A stretch of DNA of 64,000 bases from Mycobacterium kubicae (GTDB taxonomy: Bacteria; Actinomycetota; Actinomycetes; Mycobacteriales; Mycobacteriaceae). Of this stretch, positions 56,114-63,367 are shown in pieces. The DNA is taken from NCBI RefSeq assembly GCF_015689175.1, contig NZ_CP065047.1:4836001-4900000 (forward strand). Direction: 5' to 3'. The position numbers and the translations under genes are program-made. The stretch's first letter is position 1. Each line of letters opens with the position of its first letter. The notes below the pieces were generated by a model. It worked only from the letters and a program-made list of their open reading frames with translations. It did not search any database and had not been told where the DNA came from.

Positions 56114-56899
56114 CTACTGAGTGGCGAGCAGGCTCGCGGCCGCTACCTCACGAAGCCCGTCGTGGACCGCACCGTCGGATGTCAGGGGCGCAAGGATGCA
56201 GGCTTCGGCTGCCTCCATTTCGGATGCCCCCGCCGCGATCAGCTGCGCGGCTGTGACGAGCGCCCGTGTCGAGGGCGGCTCGAAGTGGAACACGTCATCG
56301 GCGGTGCGGATTGCGTTGGCGCACTGGACAAGGCGGGAAGCAACCGTTGCATCGACGCCTGCTTCGCTCACGACCACCTGAGCCTCCCGCTCGGGTGGCA
56401 AATACTGCATCGGTAGGGTGGCGAACCGCTGCCGGAACGAGGGCTTGAGCTCCTTGAGTGAGCTTCGATATGCCGGGTTGTAGGAACATACCAGCATGAA
56501 CGAATCAGGCGCTGTGACAACCTCTCCCGCGCGATCCAGGTAGAGAACTCGCCGGTGGTCGGTCAACGAGTGCAGGATCGCCAGTGAGTCATGACGTGCC
56601 TCCACGACCTCGTCCAGATAGCAGATCGCCCCGGTTTTGACCGCTTTGGTCAGCGGACCGTCTGTCCATACCACGTCGCCGCCGGTCACCATGAACCGTC
56701 CGACCAGGTCCGAGCTGGTCAGGTCGTCATGACAGCTGATCGTGATGACGGGTCGTTCCAGAAGCAAACCAATGTGTTCGACGAGCCGAGTCTTGCCGCA
56801 CCCTGTGGGCCCGGTGAGCATCACCGGAATGCGTCGGTGGTAGGCGTGCTCGAACAGCTGAACTTCGTTGCCGTTGGCGATGTAAAGGTCGGTCGTCAT
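56114..56899 (-). CDS. NorQ/CbbQ/MoxR-type AAA+ ATPase
   Basis: 261 aa from ATG 56899, which overlaps the VWA gene stop by 4 bases; the frame stays open another 63 codons over the VWA gene. Walker A LTGPTGCGKTRLVEH (residues 30-37 GPTGCGKT), Walker B ICYLDEVVEARHD, sensor 1 SYNPAYRSSLKEL, and arginine-finger region PSFRQRFATLPM. The shape is that of NorQ/NirQ/CbbQ chaperone ATPases, which with a NorD/CbbO VWA partner remodel or load metal into client enzymes. Its partner is directly upstream. No nor, cbb or cox structural genes are nearby. Confidence 0.9.
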   Translation of the reverse strand: MTTDLYIANGNEVQLFEHAYHRRIPVMLTGPTGCGKTRLVEHIGLLLERPVITISCHDDLTSSDLVGRFMVTGGDVVWTDGPLTKAVKTGAICYLDEVVEARHDSLAILHSLTDHRRVLYLDRAGEVVTAPDSFMLVCSYNPAYRSSLKELKPSFRQRFATLPMQYLPPEREAQVVVSEAGVDATVASRLVQCANAIRTADDVFHFEPPSTRALVTAAQLIAAGASEMEAAEACILAPLTSDGAVHDGLREVAAASLLATQ

Positions 56900-58455
56900 G
56901 CGGCAACCAGTTCCCGGTGCACGTGCGCGAGGACACGCGGAAGCTCCTCGACGCGTCGAATCCGTTGGGAGCGGCGCGGCCCGAAGACCTCGGGCAGCGG
57001 GTCGACCCGGGTCGGGCCTACACCGAGGTAGTACACCGAAACACCCGCCTCGTTGGCTTCTTCGACGGCGTGCGCTACGTCGGCCCACGCGTAACGGCCT
57101 TCGTAGCCCTCATCCGACATCAAGCCATCACCGATCACCAGGAGCAATCGGCGCTCTGATGGCTGCCGCAGCAGGCGGCTCGTCAGATGGCGCACCGGCG
57201 CACCCAGCCTCGTGTAGCCGCCCGTCGCCAGGCCCAGCTCGCCGGGGGCAACGAAGCGCCGGTCGTCGAAGTCCTTCAGACAGTGCACCTCGACGTGGTG
57301 GCGGGTGTTTCCGGTGAACGTGAAAATCCCGTGTCGTTCCCGTGCCTGTGTCATCGCGCGCGACAGCGCATCGGCGCAAGCCAATTCCAGGCGGAAGATC
57401 CGGCCACCGTGTACCCCCAGCGATGAACTGGCATCCAGCAGCAGCGCCGTCGTCACATCACGCCCGCTCGGTAGTAGTGCCCGGAAGACGCGCGGTTCTT
57501 TCGCCGCACCGGTCAACACGTCGAGGTGATGGCTGACGTAGGAGTCGACGTCCAGCTCGGAGCCGTCTTCGAGAGGACCGACCATGGCCCGATGGGTGTG
57601 CTCTTCGAACCATTTCTGCAACGGTGTTGAGCTGACTCGAGACTCGGGGCTGTGCCGCTGTCGCCGGTGTTCCACGACCGCCACATGGTCGGGCAGGAAG
57701 CTGTTGGTCCACTGGTTCCATTCTGGGTAGGGAACCCCTTGCCGACGGTTGGGGGTGAAGTCCGAATCGTTGTCTTCAGGTCTGCTCGGCGGCGGCAGGT
57801 TGGGATTGCGCACGCCACCGTCTCCGCCGACGGGCACGGAGTACGGCCGGGGGCGGCGCTGCTGTGTGCTGGTCCAGGGCATCCTGCCGAAACGGCGAAT
57901 GGTGCTGATCAGTCCGCGAGGCACCGAAAATGCCGACGGCAGGCTACCCAGTAGCGGATGCGGTAGCAACGTTTCCGGTGTCCGGGCCAATTCGATTGCC
58001 CGGTCGAGCATTGACGTGGCATCCATGTCTGGGTCGGCGGTAGCCAAGTCGGGCAGTACCCGGTGCATCTCCGGCAACAGACCGGGCCACTCCCGGGTTA
58101 CCCAGCCCAGGGCCACGCCGGCTTCGACGAGGGTCAGTGCGCAAAGCTCGCGAGGTGACAGTTCCGTCAAGCGGTATTGGGCAAGGCGGTCTTTGGACGG
58201 TGAGCACTGCAGCGCCACACCGCATGTCAGAGTGCGACGCGTCCAATAGTGCGGCGCGGGATACGGAACAAGCACGATCGAAAGGCTCGCACTCAAGCCA
58301 AAACCGCGCTGGAGACCCGTGATCAGACGCGCACCTTGCCGATGGCGACCACTCAACGCGACCGCCGTCAAGGCGCAGCTGCGTTCAAGCAGCAACGGCG
58401 ACGTGTCTGACAGCTCAGCCAACGTGATTCCCCGGCGCCGTAGCGCGGCCTGCAC
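56896..58455 (-). CDS. NorD/CbbO-type von Willebrand factor A protein
   Basis: 519 aa. Long helical N-terminal region (MQAALRRRGITLAELSD, then ERSCALTAVALSGRH), a proline-rich linker around residue 200, and a C-terminal VWA domain from about residue 330 with the MIDAS motif LLLDASSSLGVHGGR (DxSxS), Thr in TRLGAPVRHLTS, and Asp in LVIGDGLMSDEGYEGR. This is the layout of NorD proteins, adaptors that direct a NorQ ATPase to its client. GTG start at 58455 lies 10 bases after the stop of the 34-aa peptide gene. Second gene of the operon, soluble. Confidence 0.9.
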   Translation of the reverse strand: MQAALRRRGITLAELSDTSPLLLERSCALTAVALSGRHRQGARLITGLQRGFGLSASLSIVLVPYPAPHYWTRRTLTCGVALQCSPSKDRLAQYRLTELSPRELCALTLVEAGVALGWVTREWPGLLPEMHRVLPDLATADPDMDATSMLDRAIELARTPETLLPHPLLGSLPSAFSVPRGLISTIRRFGRMPWTSTQQRRPRPYSVPVGGDGGVRNPNLPPPSRPEDNDSDFTPNRRQGVPYPEWNQWTNSFLPDHVAVVEHRRQRHSPESRVSSTPLQKWFEEHTHRAMVGPLEDGSELDVDSYVSHHLDVLTGAAKEPRVFRALLPSGRDVTTALLLDASSSLGVHGGRIFRLELACADALSRAMTQARERHGIFTFTGNTRHHVEVHCLKDFDDRRFVAPGELGLATGGYTRLGAPVRHLTSRLLRQPSERRLLLVIGDGLMSDEGYEGRYAWADVAHAVEEANEAGVSVYYLGVGPTRVDPLPEVFGPRRSQRIRRVEELPRVLAHVHRELVAA

Positions 58456-58464
58456 GTCCCTCGT

Positions 58465-58569
58465 CTAGAACGTTCCGATGTTGGAGAACATCCAGTACCA
58501 GAAGGCGATGATGAGGCACGTACCGCCCCATGCGGCGACATACCGGCCAATCTCCCAGAGCCAGAGCAT
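58465..58569 (-). CDS. 34-aa Trp-rich membrane peptide, first gene of the NorQ/NorD-like operon
   Basis: Gene from ATG 58569 to TAG 58465. The sequence runs LWLWEIGRYVAAWGG and CLIIAFWYWMFSN: a short aromatic, membrane-spanning peptide with five Trp. AAGGAGGTCCAGTG just ahead is one of the best ribosome sites in the window, strong evidence that it is a real gene. Same kind of peptide as the 42-aa one at 55971. Likely a small subunit or assembly factor of the membrane complex. Confidence 0.72.
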   Translation of the reverse strand: MLWLWEIGRYVAAWGGTCLIIAFWYWMFSNIGTF

Positions 58570-58703
58570 CACTGGACCTCCTTGTCTCGTACCTGTCGCA
58601 GCGTTGCGGTTGGGCTGTCGCTGCGGTCAGCAGGCGCTTGCGAGGCACCACCCGACGCTCTTGCCGCACGGAAGGCTCGACCATTGGTGACATGGTGTGC
58701 TCT

Positions 58704-58732
58704 TTTGTAACTTACCTACTGACTAAAGTCAA
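58704..58732 (-). promoter_or_regulatory. Promoter of the NorQ/NorD-like operon
   Basis: Read on the minus strand: -35 TTGACT (58732-58727), 17-base spacer, -10 TACAAA (58709-58704). This is the best sigma-A type promoter I see in the window and points at the 34-aa gene (start 58569). The TGACT-NN-AGTCA operator overlaps its -35. Confidence 0.6.
58720..58731. promoter_or_regulatory. Operator TGACT-AA-AGTCA
   Basis: Perfect 5-2-5 dyad overlapping the -35 of the NorQ/NorD-like operon, in the gap shared with the divergent SDR at 58837. The same dyad occurs at 60459, and one-mismatch or related versions at 58838, 61271 and 61377. Expected binder: the TetR encoded at 60529. Confidence 0.65.
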
Positions 58733-58836
58733 TGAAGGCTGCGCCCGCCGGCTGCGTTCACCGGTAATTGTCCGTTGTCATACCCCTATACAGCGGAAGA
58801 CGCGGTACCGTCCGGTGTGTAATCCGACCTTGGTCA

Positions 58837-59676
58837 ATGAGTAGAGTCATCAACGTGACTGAACGTTTGTCGGGCCGGGTCGCCCTTGTTACGGGAGCAG
58901 CGCGCGGCCAGGGTCGCGCCCACGCCGTCCGGCTGGCAAGCGAAGGCGCTGACATCATCGCCGTCGATCTGGCCGGGCCGCTTCCGGATCGGGTCCCCTA
59001 TGAACCCGCCACGCGCGACGACTTGGCCGAGACAGCGCGCCTCGTCCGGGCGCTAGGTCGTCGCACGGTGGCGGCGGTATCCGACATTCGCCATCTCGAT
59101 GAGCTTGCCGCGGCGGTAGGCGCTGCCGTGGGCGAGCTCGGTCGATTGGATGTCATCGTCGCCAACGCCGGAATCTGTATCCCCGAACCGTGGCACACCA
59201 TCAGCGAGAAGTCGTTTCGCGACGTCATCGATACCAATGTCGTGGGCACCTGGAACACGGTCATGGCCGGTGTGCCGCACATGATCGACGGCGGACGTGG
59301 CGGTTCGGTCATCTTGATCAGTTCCATGGCCGGCCTCAAAATGCAGCCTTACATGGTGCACTACACCGCAAGCAAGCACGCGGTGACGGGCATGGCCCGT
59401 GCTTTCGCCGCCGAGTTGGGACCCCACCACATTCGGGTCAACAGTGTGCACCCGGGGCCCGTACTGACCGAAATGGGTGGCGGAACCATGGTCAACGCGA
59501 TGGCTGCGGCCATCGAGACCAACCCCACGCTCAATGGAATGGTCACCCCGTTCCTGCCGCAGTGGGTCGTCTATCCCGAAGACGTCGCGGAGGCCGTGTG
59601 CTGGCTGGCATGCGATGAGTCGCGGTTCATAACCGCCGCACTGCTTCCTGTTGACGGCGGCATGGCGCAATTCTGA
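58837..59676 (+). CDS. Mycofactocin-coupled SDR family oxidoreductase
   Basis: 279 aa from ATG 58837; GTG 58855 is a shorter alternative, and neither has a clear ribosome site, so a leaderless start is possible. LVTGAARGQGRAHAVRLA, GADIIAVDLAGP plus the ~30-residue insertion typical of this SDR subfamily, Ser in ILISSMAG, Tyr/Lys in VHYTASKHAVTG. Close relative of the enzyme at 14476. It is divergent from the NorQ/NorD-like operon and convergent with membrane protein B, i.e. embedded in the locus, suggesting that the pathway includes an alcohol oxidation whose electrons go to mycofactocin. Confidence 0.9.
   Translation: MSRVINVTERLSGRVALVTGAARGQGRAHAVRLASEGADIIAVDLAGPLPDRVPYEPATRDDLAETARLVRALGRRTVAAVSDIRHLDELAAAVGAAVGELGRLDVIVANAGICIPEPWHTISEKSFRDVIDTNVVGTWNTVMAGVPHMIDGGRGGSVILISSMAGLKMQPYMVHYTASKHAVTGMARAFAAELGPHHIRVNSVHPGPVLTEMGGGTMVNAMAAAIETNPTLNGMVTPFLPQWVVYPEDVAEAVCWLACDESRFITAALLPVDGGMAQF
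58838..58849. promoter_or_regulatory. Operator-like TGAGT-AG-AGTCA
   Basis: One mismatch to TGACT-NN-AGTCA, lying directly on the start codon of the SDR gene at 58837. Could block initiation or transcription if bound by the local TetR. Confidence 0.4.
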
Positions 59677-59681
59677 TCGCC

Positions 59682-60416
59682 TCAGTCGGAGAAGACTTCT
59701 CGGTTGACCGTGTGCAGGTAGGGAATGGCGAGAAAGGGGGTGATGTAGAAGATGTCGTAAAGCCACCAGCCGACGACCGGAAACACCACGCCCGCGAAGC
59801 GCACATCGGCGAACATCGTCATGTTGAACACGTAGCCGATCCAGATCACCACGCCCATCCAGCAGGTGATGACCATCCACTGGTGACCCCACCGCTTCAT
59901 CTGCAGAAACCCGATCGCCGCGGCGATTCGCATGGTGAACACAGTCAGGATGAGCCCTATTTCCCAGCCCTTTTCGCCGGGTCCGGCGGCGCCGCCGATC
60001 CAAAGCTCGTTGTAGTGCCAGAAGTAGCCGGCGTCGAACATGGCGCCCCAACCGTTGAGCAACACCCGGGCGAGGATGGTGTGATTCGCGACCATATCCA
60101 GTGCCCAGCCCACGGTGTTGATCGCGGCGTCGATGATGACCAGATAGCCCAACAGGGTGACAAGCATCGGCCGGACCGACAGACCCTTGTGGTGAGCCCT
60201 GCGCAGCAACCAAACTCCGCGCAGGAACAACGGCAGGCCCAGGACGCCCAGTGCCGCCGTACCGATGAGCATGCTGCCGGCAATCAACCACCTGTCAGCA
60301 CGGCGCTGAGCGAGTTGCGATTCCTCGATCTGCTCGTCGAACCCGGACTCGCTGCCAGTGTGGCGCTTCAACGTTGGCAAGTTCAAACTGCCCCCAATCG
60401 GCAACTTTTCGACCAC
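59682..60416 (-). CDS. Polytopic membrane protein B, near-identical to protein A
   Basis: 244 aa (GTG 60416; a TTG nine codons later would align with the start of copy A). Same architecture: charged N-terminus FDEQIEESQLAQRRADRW, about six membrane segments, and the same conserved residues ([42 protein letters not shown]). 106 of the last 119 residues match copy A, and the coding DNA is alike, pointing to a recent duplication or gene conversion. It stands alone with its own operator-bearing promoter; stop is 6 bases from the convergent SDR stop. Confidence 0.8.
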   Translation of the reverse strand: MVEKLPIGGSLNLPTLKRHTGSESGFDEQIEESQLAQRRADRWLIAGSMLIGTAALGVLGLPLFLRGVWLLRRAHHKGLSVRPMLVTLLGYLVIIDAAINTVGWALDMVANHTILARVLLNGWGAMFDAGYFWHYNELWIGGAAGPGEKGWEIGLILTVFTMRIAAAIGFLQMKRWGHQWMVITCWMGVVIWIGYVFNMTMFADVRFAGVVFPVVGWWLYDIFYITPFLAIPYLHTVNREVFSD

Positions 60417-60458
60417 GTCGGAAGTTGAATCACGGAACCGAGATCGGCTCCGTCGTGC

Positions 60459-60470
60459 TGACTATAGTCA
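60459..60470. promoter_or_regulatory. Operator TGACT-AT-AGTCA
   Basis: Core of the perfect 14-bp palindrome CTGACTATAGTCAG (60458-60471), 42 bases ahead of the membrane protein B start. It contains TATAGT, which could double as a -10 element on the minus strand. Confidence 0.65.
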
Positions 60471-60528
60471 GTGAAGCGATGCGTCGCTAGGTTGCTGCTG
60501 CTACCAATCCGGGTCAGTCACTTCCTGG

Positions 60529-61134
60529 CTACTTGCGACCCGAAGCCTCCATACCGCGCAGTGTCCTGGTCACATAGTCGTCGAGCATCGCGTCGCGGGT
60601 AGGCCATGCGTTGGTGGTGATCAGCAGGGCATACAGGCCCAGCAGAAAGAACACCGCACTGTTCATCGGATTGACCTGGGAATCGATGTCACCGCGCCGC
60701 TGACCGCGCTCGATCCCCTCGGCCACAGCCACAATCAGCGGATGATCCCGACCGTCTTCGGTTGGTGGTCGGGTCTGCGAAAAGTGCAGGGCCAAAAAGT
60801 CTTTGAAGAGCACGTCACCCAGGCGGCGCTCCAGCCCCAGCACCAGACGAACTGCTTCTTGAAGCGTTTCGGCGAGATCGGGTTGGGATTCCAGGAATCG
60901 GCTTATTTGCTTTGCGATGCGCTCCTCCTCGCGTCGCTCCAGCTCCAGCAGCACATGTTGCTTGGTCGGGAAATGGAAGAAAAACGTGCCGTGCGCAACC
61001 CCCGCCGCATTGACGATCGCGCCTACATCCGCCTCGGTGATACCCGATCGCTTGAATTCGGCAATAGCCGCACCCATCAACCGCTCCCGGGTCTGTAAGC
61101 GCTTGCTCTCACGCGTAGTCAGGTTCTCCGCCAT
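60529..61134 (-). CDS. TetR family transcriptional regulator of the membrane-protein locus
   Basis: 201 aa from ATG 61134; the longer open frame (to 61299) covers the operator region and is unlikely. N-terminal ESKRLQTRERLMGAAIAEFK, HTH ADVGAIVNAAGVAHGTFFFH, then FPTKQHVLLELERREEERI; C-terminal domain contains KDFLALHFSQTRP. Lies within the locus, with TGACT-NN-AGTCA-like sites before its own gene (61271), before membrane protein B, the NorQ/NorD-like operon and the SDR at 61444. Most likely a substrate-relieved repressor. Confidence 0.9.
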   Translation of the reverse strand: MAENLTTRESKRLQTRERLMGAAIAEFKRSGITEADVGAIVNAAGVAHGTFFFHFPTKQHVLLELERREEERIAKQISRFLESQPDLAETLQEAVRLVLGLERRLGDVLFKDFLALHFSQTRPPTEDGRDHPLIVAVAEGIERGQRRGDIDSQVNPMNSAVFFLLGLYALLITTNAWPTRDAMLDDYVTRTLRGMEASGRK

Positions 61135-61270
61135 AGTCAGGTCAGTTCCTTGTTCGTCATGAGCACAAATGCCAGGAGTGTGGCTTATTCGACTGTAGTG
61201 TGCGCCAAGCTGATCTTTCCTTCCGACGCGACGAGTGCGCCGGTCGCGTCGTGCCGAGATCATATCCGGC

Positions 61271-61282
61271 TGACTTGACTCA
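61271..61282. promoter_or_regulatory. Operator-like TGACT-TG-ACTCA
   Basis: One mismatch to TGACT-NN-AGTCA, 137 bases ahead of the TetR start at 61134, suggesting autoregulation. Confidence 0.45.
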
Positions 61283-61375
61283 ATTATTGGCGGTGCCAAC
61301 CTTCAGGTGAGCGGCGCTTTGACACTGTACCGCCTGATAAACGAGGGCGTTGCGCAGGCCGCCCGCACCCATATA

Positions 61376-61405
61376 TTGACGCGAGTCAGTAACAGACGTT
61401 AGATA
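61376..61405 (+). promoter_or_regulatory. Promoter with operator for the SDR/DapB-like operon
   Basis: -35 TTGACG at 61376-61381 and -10 TAGATA at 61400-61405, 18 bases apart, about 40 bases ahead of the SDR ATG at 61444. TGAC-GCG-AGTCA (61377-61388) overlaps the -35, the same geometry as at 58727. Confidence 0.55.
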
Positions 61406-61443
61406 AGACGTCGTGACGCAAGTCCCTTTCTGATTGGGGTGGC

Positions 61444-62232
61444 ATGGCACTCGAACAGTTCCGGCTGGATGGCCAGGTCGCGATCGTCACCGGCGCGGGA
61501 AAAGGCGTCGGTCAGGGCATCGCGAGAGTGCTGGGAGAGGCCGGCGCAACGGTCGTCGGTACGGCCCGCACCGAATCCGACGTCGTGGGCACGATCGCCG
61601 ACATAGAGAAAGCCGGGGGCAACGGCCTGGCCCTGGTCGCCGACGCGATGAGTCGTGCGGACAGCACCCGCGTAGTGGAGACCACGATGGAGCGCTTCGC
61701 CCGCATCGACATTCTGGTCAACAACGTCGGCGGATCAACGTATGCACGGTTTCTCGACATCACCGACGAAGATTTCCGACACACCTTCGACTGGTGCGTC
61801 ACGTCGGCATTCATCATGGGCCAGTTGGTGGCGCCGCACATGCTCAGCGCCGGACACGGCTCGATCATCAACATATCGTCGGGGTCCGCCAGGTTCGGCA
61901 TTCGCGCGCTCACCGCCTATTGCGTGGCCAAGGGCGGGTTGGAAGCGCTGACCCGCGCCATGGCACAGGAGTTGGCGCCGAAGATTCGCGTCAATGCGAT
62001 TGCTCTCGGATCCTTCGCCACTGACGGCTTGCAAAGCAGCTTGGACTTGATGCCGGGATCGCTGGAGAAGATGAAGGAAGCCACTCCTTTGCATCGGCTC
62101 GGTGACGTCGAAGACCTCGGACGCCTCTGCGTATACCTGTCCACGCGCGACTGTTACGCGACCAACGCGACATTCCACGTCGACGGTGGCATCGACTCGA
62201 ATAATTCACCACTGCCGATTCCCGACTACTGA
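61444..62232 (+). CDS. Short-chain dehydrogenase/reductase
   Basis: 262 aa classical SDR: IVTGAGKGVGQGIARVLGE, NNVGG in ILVNNVGGSTYA, catalytic Tyr/Lys in LTAYCVAKGGLEAL, C-terminal NATFHVDGGIDSNNS. First gene of a plus-strand run, 15 bases ahead of a DapB-like gene, behind a promoter carrying the locus operator. Likely one oxidation/reduction step of the same pathway as the NorQ/NorD-like operon. Confidence 0.92.
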   Translation: MALEQFRLDGQVAIVTGAGKGVGQGIARVLGEAGATVVGTARTESDVVGTIADIEKAGGNGLALVADAMSRADSTRVVETTMERFARIDILVNNVGGSTYARFLDITDEDFRHTFDWCVTSAFIMGQLVAPHMLSAGHGSIINISSGSARFGIRALTAYCVAKGGLEALTRAMAQELAPKIRVNAIALGSFATDGLQSSLDLMPGSLEKMKEATPLHRLGDVEDLGRLCVYLSTRDCYATNATFHVDGGIDSNNSPLPIPDY

Positions 62233-62247
62233 GCCGGTGGACTAGCC

Positions 62248-63321
62248 ATGCGTCGAGTCGTGCAGTTCTCCACCGGAAACGTTGGGCAGCACTCCCTGCG
62301 AGCAATCATCGGCCGGCCGGATCTGGAGTTGGTGGGTGTCCACGCGGCAAGCCGAGAGAAGATCGGTCGGGACGCCGCCGAACTGTGCGGACTGAGCACA
62401 CCGACCGGCATCATCGCCACCGATGACATCGACACACTGATCGCGCTCGAGCCCGACTGCGTGGTCTACACCGCACAAGGCGAGACGCGCCCGGTGGAAA
62501 CCATCGGGCAGATGTCGAGATTCCTTGCCGCCGGAATCAACATCGCCGCAACGTCGATGGTGTGGCTGGTGACCCCCCGGCAGGCAGAGGATTGGCTGCG
62601 GGTACCGCTGGAGCAAGCCTGTGCGGCAGGCAACGCCTCCCTCTACGTCAACGGGATCGATCCCGGATACTCCGGTGACACCGAAGTGCACTCCGCGCTG
62701 AGTCTGGTTACCCGCGCAACGTCGATCACCGTTCAAGAGATCTTCGACTACGGCAATTATGACGACTACGAATTCACCGGCAAGTCAATGGGTTTCGGCA
62801 TGACACCGGACGCCGATACACCAATGCTCTTCTTGCCCGGCGTCATCACAACCATGTGGGGCGGCCCGATACGCAACCTGGCTGAGCAACTTGGCATCGA
62901 ACTCGACGAAATTCGTCAACGCACCGAACCGTGGTACACCGACGAACGCATCGAGTGCAAGATGGCGACGGTAGAGCCCGGACAGATGGCCGCGGCACGG
63001 TTCGCCGTCGAAGGTGTGCGTGACGGTGCGCCGGTGATCACGATGGAACACATCAATCGGCTCACCGCCGCCGCCGCCCCAGACTGGGAGTATCCGCCGG
63101 ACAACCAGCCCGGTGTGCATCGCGTCGTCGTGGAAGGTGACCCCCGCGTCGAGATCAACACGCACGTCTGCCACCCGGCGTTCGACGTGACCGAAGCGGG
63201 ATGCATGTCCACCGCTGCGCGAGTGGTCAATGCCATCGATTGGATCTGCCGTGCGCCAGCAGGATTGCTCGCCGTGGAGGACATCCCGCAGGCAGCCGTC
63301 ATCCGCGGATTGATGTGGTGA
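62248..63321 (+). CDS. DapB-like NAD(P)-dependent dehydrogenase, copy 2
   Basis: 357 aa, exactly the same length as copy 1. RRVVQFSTGNVGQHSLRAII cofactor motif; EKIGRDAAELCG; DDIDTLIALEPDCVVYTA; NGIDPGYSGD, the family's conserved Asp-Pro-Gly loop. 15 bases after the SDR and 46 bases before copy 3, so these are one operon. Function probably a reductive or oxidative step on a carbonyl/imine, otherwise unknown. Confidence 0.86.
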   Translation: MRRVVQFSTGNVGQHSLRAIIGRPDLELVGVHAASREKIGRDAAELCGLSTPTGIIATDDIDTLIALEPDCVVYTAQGETRPVETIGQMSRFLAAGINIAATSMVWLVTPRQAEDWLRVPLEQACAAGNASLYVNGIDPGYSGDTEVHSALSLVTRATSITVQEIFDYGNYDDYEFTGKSMGFGMTPDADTPMLFLPGVITTMWGGPIRNLAEQLGIELDEIRQRTEPWYTDERIECKMATVEPGQMAAARFAVEGVRDGAPVITMEHINRLTAAAAPDWEYPPDNQPGVHRVVVEGDPRVEINTHVCHPAFDVTEAGCMSTAARVVNAIDWICRAPAGLLAVEDIPQAAVIRGLMW

Positions 63322-63367
63322 ACCGCTACGCAGTGACGGTGTCGTCGAAGTACCGTAGGAGGACCCA

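Larger units (their letters stand above)
61135..61443. other. Divergent promoter region TetR / SDR-DapB operon
   Basis: 309 bases without a credible gene. It contains TGACT-TG-ACTCA at 61271 (TetR side) and TGAC-GCG-AGTCA at 61377 within a -35/-10 pair for the plus-strand operon. The central part, 61285-61370, shows nothing I can interpret. Confidence 0.55.

Noticed and set aside
53749..58569. Idea that the locus is a nitric oxide reductase operon
   Set aside because: NorQ/NorD-like genes are present but there is no NorB-like 12-helix heme-copper protein, no NorC cytochrome and no c-heme motif in any of the membrane proteins.
60458..60471. CTGACTATAGTCAG considered as a DosR box
   Set aside because: The flanking GGG/CCC of the DosR consensus is absent, and the sequence fits the local TGACT-NN-AGTCA series instead.
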